Source: Methylorubrum rhodinum (GTDB taxonomy: Bacteria > Pseudomonadota > Alphaproteobacteria > Rhizobiales > Beijerinckiaceae). Taken from it: a stretch of 36,906 bases of DNA. Of the stretch, positions 32,798-36,906 are shown piece by piece. The position numbers and the translations under genes were made by a program. Numbering within the stretch: the stretch's first letter is position 1; each line of letters begins with the position of its first letter. The stretch is from positions 1 to 36,906 of the forward strand of contig NZ_JACHOP010000035.1 of the NCBI RefSeq assembly GCF_014199935.1. The letters are read 5' to 3'. The notes under the pieces were generated by a model that ran no database searches, was not told the origin of the DNA, and saw only the letters and a list, made by a program, of their open reading frames with translations.

Positions 32798-32881
32798 TCA
32801 ACAACACTGACTTATCTGGCTCGGGCCCCCGCGCCCTTGTCCTTCCCTTCGCCCACGCTTTCGACGGAAGGCTCCGACGCC

Positions 32882-33475
32882 GTGACCCGCGTGATGACGA
32901 GAGCGGCCGAACCGGTCCGGACCGAGGCCGAGACGGGGCAAGTCCGCGACAGCGCAGGACCGGTCCGCGACAGCGCAGGGCCCGTTCGCGACAGCGACGA
33001 CCTGATCGAGCTGCTGTTCTTCGCCTATCGCGACTTCGTCGGCGATCCCGATCGGATTCTGGCCGAGTACGGCTTCGGCCGGGCGCATCACCGGGTGCTG
33101 CACTTCGTCGATCGCTATCCCGGCCTCACCATCGCCGAACTCCTCGATATCCTGCGCATCACCAAGCAGAGCCTGAACCGCGTGCTCAAGGACTTGATCG
33201 ACCAGGGCTATGTCGAGCAGCGCACCGGCACCAGCGACCGGCGCCAGCGCCTGCTGTTCTGCACCCCGACCGGGCGCAGCCTCACCGCCGACCTCACCCG
33301 CGTCCAGGTGCGCCGCGTCGCCCGCGCCATCGAGGGGCCGGGGGGAGATCTGGGGAGCGGCGATCGGGAGTCGCGCATCGCGTCGGCGCAGGGCTTCCTC
33401 ATGGCGATGATCGAGCCCGGCGACCGCCCCGCCGTGCGCCGCTTGATGGCCCGCCGCGCCGGGGTCCGCGCCTGA
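32882..33475 (+). CDS. MarR-family transcriptional regulator
   Basis: 197 residues from GTG 32882 (GGAAGG 10 nt upstream); ATG 32795 would give 226 residues but coincides with a promoter -10 box. After a disordered N-terminus with a 7-residue tandem repeat (VRDSAGP), the winged-helix domain runs ~35-160, with LLDILRITKQSLNRVLKDLI as the recognition helix region and a wing DQGYVEQRTGTSDRRQRLLF ending in the conserved DRR. It probably represses or activates this operon and others in response to a small ligand or oxidant. One nt of its stop is shared with the response regulator start (TGATG). Autoregulation is plausible given the adjacent promoter. Confidence 0.88.
   Translation: MTRVMTRAAEPVRTEAETGQVRDSAGPVRDSAGPVRDSDDLIELLFFAYRDFVGDPDRILAEYGFGRAHHRVLHFVDRYPGLTIAELLDILRITKQSLNRVLKDLIDQGYVEQRTGTSDRRQRLLFCTPTGRSLTADLTRVQVRRVARAIEGPGGDLGSGDRESRIASAQGFLMAMIEPGDRPAVRRLMARRAGVRA
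32942..32998 (+). repeat. 21-nt tandem repeat inside the MarR gene
   Basis: GTCCGCGACAGCGCAGGACC and its last base (32942-32962), then a near-identical unit (32963-32983) and a partial third (32984-32998). It encodes VRDSAGP twice and VRDSD, in the linker before the winged helix. Copy number may vary by slippage without breaking the frame. Confidence 0.85.
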
Positions 33476-34215
33476 TGTCGGCCTCGCCCGCACCGGGGGC
33501 GGCCCCGAAGGCCAGGGCCGAGCTGCCCGACCACGCTCCCCATATCCTCATCGTCGACGACGACCGCCGCCTGCGCGAGTTGCTCTCCCGCTTCCTGTCC
33601 GAGCAGGGGTTTCGCGTTACGGCCGCCGCGAGTGCGGCGGAGGCGCGAATGCGGGCGCAGTGCTTCGTGTTCGACGCGCTGGTCCTCGACGTGATGATGC
33701 CCGGCGAGAGCGGCTTCGACTATGCCCGCTCGGTGCGCGAGACCTCGCGGGTGCCGATCCTGATGCTGACGGCCCGCTCCAACCCCAACGACCGGGTGAC
33801 CGGCCTCGAGATCGGCGCCGACGACTACCTCCCGAAACCCTTCGAGCCGCGCGAGCTGATCCTGCGGCTCAACAACATCATCCGCCGGCATGCCGAGACG
33901 CCGGAGCCGCGCTTCGGCGGAGAGGGCGCGGTGAGCTTCGGCCCCTTCACCTTCCGGGCCGAACGGGGCGAGCTGAAGCGCGACGGCGAGACGGTGAAGA
34001 TCGCCGAGCGCGAGCGCGAGATTCTGGCGATCCTGTCCCAGGCCCGCGGCGGCGGCGTCGATCGCGAGACGCTGACCGGCAACGGGGGCTTCGCCGCCGA
34101 GCGCACCCTCGACGTGCAGATCAATCGCCTGCGCCGCAAGATCGAGCCGGACCCGGCCAATCCGAGCTTCCTCCAGACGGTGCGCGGCGTCGGCTACCGC
34201 CTCGTCATCGATTGA
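33475..34215 (+). CDS. OmpR-family two-component response regulator
   Basis: 246 residues. Receiver domain ~22-138 with acidic pair in HILIVDDDRRLRE, phosphoacceptor Asp72 in LVLDVMMPGESG, Thr in MLTARS and Lys in DYLPKPF. C-terminal winged-helix DNA-binding domain ~150-245 ends ERTLDVQINRLRRKIEPDPA then FLQTVRGVGYRLV. It is phosphorylated by the kinase encoded 8 nt downstream and binds DNA as a dimer. The first ~20 residues are an Ala/Pro-rich extension. The ATG overlaps the MarR stop by 1 nt. Confidence 0.95.
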   Translation: MSASPAPGAAPKARAELPDHAPHILIVDDDRRLRELLSRFLSEQGFRVTAAASAAEARMRAQCFVFDALVLDVMMPGESGFDYARSVRETSRVPILMLTARSNPNDRVTGLEIGADDYLPKPFEPRELILRLNNIIRRHAETPEPRFGGEGAVSFGPFTFRAERGELKRDGETVKIAEREREILAILSQARGGGVDRETLTGNGGFAAERTLDVQINRLRRKIEPDPANPSFLQTVRGVGYRLVID

Positions 34216-34223
34216 GATTGCCC

Positions 34224-35618
34224 ATGGCGGGCTCCGCCGACACCACTCCGGCCCCCGCCCGGCGGGCCGGTGCCTTCGGCCCGCTGCGCCGGGCGTGGCG
34301 GCGCCTCGCCCGGCGCATCGGCGACGTGCTGCCCAAGGGCCTCTACGCCCGCTCGCTCATCATCATCATCGCCCCCGTCGTCCTGCTCCAGTCGGTGATC
34401 GCCTACACCTTCATGGAGCGGCACTGGCAGCTCGTGACGCGCCGCCTCTCGGCCTCCGTCACCGCCGACATCGCCGCGCTCATCGACATCTACGAGACCT
34501 ACCCGCAGGACCGGAACGGCGAGACCATCGCCCGTATCGCGGGCGAGCGGCTGAACCTCGACCTCGACATCCTGAAAGGGGCTAAACTGCCGACGCCCGG
34601 CCCCCGCCCGTTCTTCTCGATCCTCGACGAGGCGCTCTCCGACGAGATCAAGCGCCAGATCCGGCGGCCCTACTGGATCGACACGGTCGGCCGCTCGAAC
34701 CTGATCGAGATCAGGGTCGCGATCCCCGAAGGCGTGATGCGGATCATGGCGCGGCGCAGCCAGGCCTACGCCTCGAACTCGCACATCTTCCTCTTGTGGA
34801 TGGCGGGATCCTCGCTGGTGCTGCTCGGCGTCGCGATCCTGTTCCTGCGCAACCAGATCAAGCCCATCCTGCGGCTCTCGGCGGTCGCGGAAGGGTTCGG
34901 CAAGGGCCGCGAGATCGAGTTCAAGCCGCGCGGCGCCCGCGAGGTGCGGCAGGCCGGCCACGCCTTCATCGAGATGAAGCGGCGCATCGAGCGGGCGATG
35001 GAACAGCGCACGACGATGCTCAACGGTGTCTCCCACGACCTGCGCACGATCATCACCCGCTTCAAGCTCTCCCTCGAACTCGTCGAGCAGACCCCGGAGG
35101 TCGAGGACCTGCGCCGGGACGTGGACGAAATGAGCCGGATGCTGGAGGGCTACCTGGCGTTTGCCCGCGGCGACCTCGCCGAGACCGCCGCGCCCACCGA
35201 CATGCGGGTGATGCTGGAGGACCTGCGCAGCGACGTGGAGCGGCTCGGCGCCCATGTCGAGGCGGTGGAGCTGGATGGCGGCTCCGTCGTGACCGTGCGG
35301 CCCGACGCGATGCGCCGCTGCCTGTTCAACCTCGCGGCCAACGCCGCCCGCTACGGCGACACGGTGGCGATCTCCGGCAGGCGCGAGCACCGCGCCTTCC
35401 TCGTCGCCATCGACGACGACGGACCGGGCATCCCGGTCGCGAGCCGCGAGGAGGTGTTCAAGCCGTTCGTGCGCCTCGACGACGCGCGCCAGGATGCGGG
35501 CGGCTCGGGGCTGGGACTTGCCATCGCCCGCGACATCGCCCGGGCGCATGGCGGCGACGTCACGCTCCACGACGCCCCGCTCGGGGGGCTGCGGGCTCAG
35601 GTGCGCATCCCGGCATGA
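34224..35618 (+). CDS. EnvZ-like sensor histidine kinase
   Basis: 464 residues. Cytoplasmic Arg-rich N-terminus, membrane helix ~43-65 (LIIIIAPVVLLQSVIAYTFM), periplasmic sensor ~66-185, second helix ~187-208, HAMP ~209-262. In the dimerisation domain, the phospho-His271 box is VSHDLRTIITRFKLSLEL. The ATPase domain has N-box NLAANAARYGD, G1 DDDGPGIP and G2 GGSGLGLAIA. EnvZ-like in order and in its HDLRT box. It probably senses an envelope or osmotic signal and phosphorylates the upstream regulator. Starts 8 nt after it; third gene of the MarR-RR-HK operon. ATG 34224 gives a normal N-terminus; the frame is open far upstream only through overlap. Confidence 0.94.
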   Translation: MAGSADTTPAPARRAGAFGPLRRAWRRLARRIGDVLPKGLYARSLIIIIAPVVLLQSVIAYTFMERHWQLVTRRLSASVTADIAALIDIYETYPQDRNGETIARIAGERLNLDLDILKGAKLPTPGPRPFFSILDEALSDEIKRQIRRPYWIDTVGRSNLIEIRVAIPEGVMRIMARRSQAYASNSHIFLLWMAGSSLVLLGVAILFLRNQIKPILRLSAVAEGFGKGREIEFKPRGAREVRQAGHAFIEMKRRIERAMEQRTTMLNGVSHDLRTIITRFKLSLELVEQTPEVEDLRRDVDEMSRMLEGYLAFARGDLAETAAPTDMRVMLEDLRSDVERLGAHVEAVELDGGSVVTVRPDAMRRCLFNLAANAARYGDTVAISGRREHRAFLVAIDDDGPGIPVASREEVFKPFVRLDDARQDAGGSGLGLAIARDIARAHGGDVTLHDAPLGGLRAQVRIPA

Positions 35619-35778
35619 CGCGGCCTGCACGATGCGGACTGGGCGCGGCTTTTGCGGCATCCCGGCGGAATCCGGCTTGGCGGGAGTTTCCTTGTGCGAA
35701 GGCGCGGTGCTAAGACCGCCTCCGCAATCTGTCTGGAATCGGGCCGCAACGCGGCCTCGACAACGCGAGTGACGTGGA

Positions 35779-35970
35779 ATGAACCCGCTGGTGCCGCTCT
35801 CGGTCCTCCTGCTCCTGCCGATCGGCGCGGTGCTCGCCGTACTGTTCACCGACACCGGCATCGAGCCTCGCCTGTTCATCGACGCGGTGAAGACCTTCGT
35901 CATCCTGTTCGTCGTCGGCGGCGCGATCTCGTTCGCGGCGAGCAAGCTGGCCGACCGCTCGAACGCCTGA
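35779..35970 (+). CDS. Small two-helix membrane protein
   Basis: 63 residues with two hydrophobic helices (~5-25 VPLSVLLLLPIGAVLAVLFT; ~38-56 TFVILFVVGGAISFAA) joined by a short loop, and a C-terminal polar tail SKLADRSNA. An inner-membrane protein of unknown role. It lies 160 nt beyond the kinase gene and is followed by a very strong hairpin. The ribosome binding site is weak (GTGGA). Codon third positions are GC-rich, supporting coding. Confidence 0.7.
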   Translation: MNPLVPLSVLLLLPIGAVLAVLFTDTGIEPRLFIDAVKTFVILFVVGGAISFAASKLADRSNA

Positions 35971-36330
35971 TTCCCTTCCGAGATCCGTCGCCCCCGCGAG
36001 GCCTCGAAGCCTCGCGGGGGCGACCCTGCCGTCATCGGCACACCGGATCATACGTTCGAAAGGCGAAGACGAACCACCTCTCCCGTGCCGACGCTCCGGA
36101 AGCGTCGCTCTCGCCCTTGGGGCGATCGATGAGAGGATGACCGCCCCACGGAACAGCTTTCGTCCACGGCCCGCGCCGCCTCCGAAAGAACGGTCTCGAT
36201 ATGAGGCAGATGCGGACAATCTCAGCCTTTCTCGATTTTTCATGCATCCCAATCGCGTGATCGGACGTTGTTCGGCCATGCTTCGCCCCGGACGACAGGC
36301 GGCGGACGTCACCAAGACGGAGATGCACGA
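35971..36330. other. Intergenic region with one strong hairpin
   Basis: 360 nt without a supported gene. It contains the 16-bp perfect hairpin at 35987-36024 near its left end. From about 36180 to 36260 the sequence becomes AT-richer (TTTCTCGATTTTTCATGC and around), fitting the promoter of the DUF1236 gene. Opposing short frames in this stretch have no protein-like content. Confidence 0.5.
35987..36024 (+). terminator. Perfect 16-bp hairpin after the two-helix membrane protein
   Basis: GTCGCCCCCGCGAGGC (35987-36002), loop CTCGAA, GCCTCGCGGGGGCGAC (36009-36024), every pair matched. It starts 17 nt after the stop. No T run follows, so it may act as a 3' stabiliser or a factor-assisted terminator instead of a classic intrinsic one. 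Confidence 0.55.
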
Positions 36331-36744
36331 ATGAAGATCAAGACCCTCCTGGCCGTCTCGGCCCTCGCCCTCGCGCTGCCGATGACCGCTCAGGCCCAGG
36401 GCACGCTGCGCGGTGCCGAGCGCGGCGCCCAGGACGGCGCGGATGCGGCCGGTCCGGTCGGCGCGATCGTCGGCGGCGCGGTCGGCGCGGCCACCGGCAC
36501 GATCGGCGGCATCCTCGGCGTCGAGGACCGTCCCCGCTTCCGTTCCTATGTCCGCGAGCGCAACGTCCGCTCCTACGACTATGACGGGCGCGTGGCCGTC
36601 GGCACCGTGCTGCCGAACTCGGGCGTGACCTACTACGACGTGCCCGGCGAGTACAGCGTCAGCCGCGGCACCCGCTACACCGTCGTCAACGATCGTCCGG
36701 TGCTGGTCGACGGGCGTCATCGCATCATCGAGGTCATCGAGTAA
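36331..36744 (+). CDS. Secreted DUF1236-domain protein with glycine zipper
   Basis: 137 residues. GGAG lies 8 nt before the ATG. Signal peptide MKIKTLLAVSALALALPMTA with cleavage after QA (~22). A glycine-zipper stretch (~42-63, GAIVGGAVGAATGTIGGILG) can insert into or associate with membranes. The C-terminal DUF1236 module (~80-137) is YYDVPGEYSVSRGTRYTVVN followed by DRPVLVDGRHRIIEVIE. DUF1236 proteins are abundant in Rhizobiales and thought to be periplasmic or outer-membrane-associated; the function is unknown. Confidence 0.88.
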   Translation: MKIKTLLAVSALALALPMTAQAQGTLRGAERGAQDGADAAGPVGAIVGGAVGAATGTIGGILGVEDRPRFRSYVRERNVRSYDYDGRVAVGTVLPNSGVTYYDVPGEYSVSRGTRYTVVNDRPVLVDGRHRIIEVIE

Positions 36745-36757
36745 GCGAGACCCGACG

Positions 36758-36779
36758 CGCGCCGCCGAGAGGCGGCGCG
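36758..36779 (+). terminator. Perfect 9-bp hairpin after the DUF1236 gene
   Basis: CGCGCCGCC (36758-36766), loop GAGA, GGCGGCGCG (36771-36779), starting 13 nt after the stop. A further GC-rich inverted stretch and GGTTTGGGTTTG follow about 30 nt downstream. Confidence 0.5.
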
Positions 36780-36906
36780 GCCCACCGGCCCCCGCGCGTG
36801 CGCGCCCGGGGCGGTTTGGGTTTGTGAAAGTGGAGCCCCCCAGGAATAGGGGTAGGTTTAACGGGGCGGTGGGCCACCCCAACAAACAAAATCGGGGTTG
36901 GAAAAA

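Overview
The window is high-GC (about 70%) chromosomal DNA from an alphaproteobacterium of the Rhizobiales. Gene content and style point to Methylobacterium/Methylorubrum: a cytochrome c-FTR1 fusion permease, a DUF1236 protein, DUF937 and DUF3072 proteins, a MarR-OmpR-EnvZ-like gene trio, ATGA/GTGA stop-start overlaps and GC-rich palindromic intergenic repeats. The assignment is inference from composition and families, not from a marker gene. I see no tRNA, rRNA, CRISPR array, intact insertion sequence or prophage.

Layout. 432-2378 is an iron permease. 2492-12373 is an exopolysaccharide locus in three units. Unit 1, on minus, is GT4 glycosyltransferase -> flippase -> BioF2/CelD-like acyltransferase, with 4-nt overlaps. 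Unit 2, on plus, is DUF1972-type glycosyltransferase -> GH5 glycosidase. Unit 3, on minus, is Wzz/Wzc-like chain-length protein -> Wzy/VpsF-like membrane protein. No initiating sugar-phosphate transferase or outer-membrane export protein is in the window, so the locus continues elsewhere or is a satellite. 12504-18467 is a patchwork of single genes: a CysZ/EI24-type membrane protein, a secreted Kelch protein, an FAD amine oxidase, a Popeye-like membrane cyclic-nucleotide-binding protein, a cupin and several very small proteins. 18729-22566 is a complete sulfate ABC importer operon (sbp-cysT-cysW-cysA).

22697-26157 holds yqgE, a single-cysteine peroxiredoxin, thrB and ispH. Two inverted copies of a ~109-nt double-hairpin repeat flank the yqgE/peroxiredoxin pair. 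26565-29901 is a Kef-type antiporter overlapping a MATE exporter. Then come a DUF937 protein, a lone Flp pilin, a DUF3072 protein and ilvE. 32882-35618 is a MarR regulator/OmpR response regulator/EnvZ-like kinase operon. The window ends with a two-helix membrane protein and a secreted DUF1236 protein, followed by odd-looking edge sequence.

The most notable observations are: a repeated candidate operator (GTTCTTT-N5-GAAC, twice) upstream of the sulfate importer; a cysA gene with no standard start codon where homology begins; a palindromic repeat that has become coding sequence at the C-terminus of a glycosyltransferase; a Wzc-like protein whose kinase P-loop has decayed; a bacterial Popeye-like cyclic-nucleotide protein; and an unannotatable small-protein pair at 17579-18008. 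I did not find a convincing entirely new multi-gene system.
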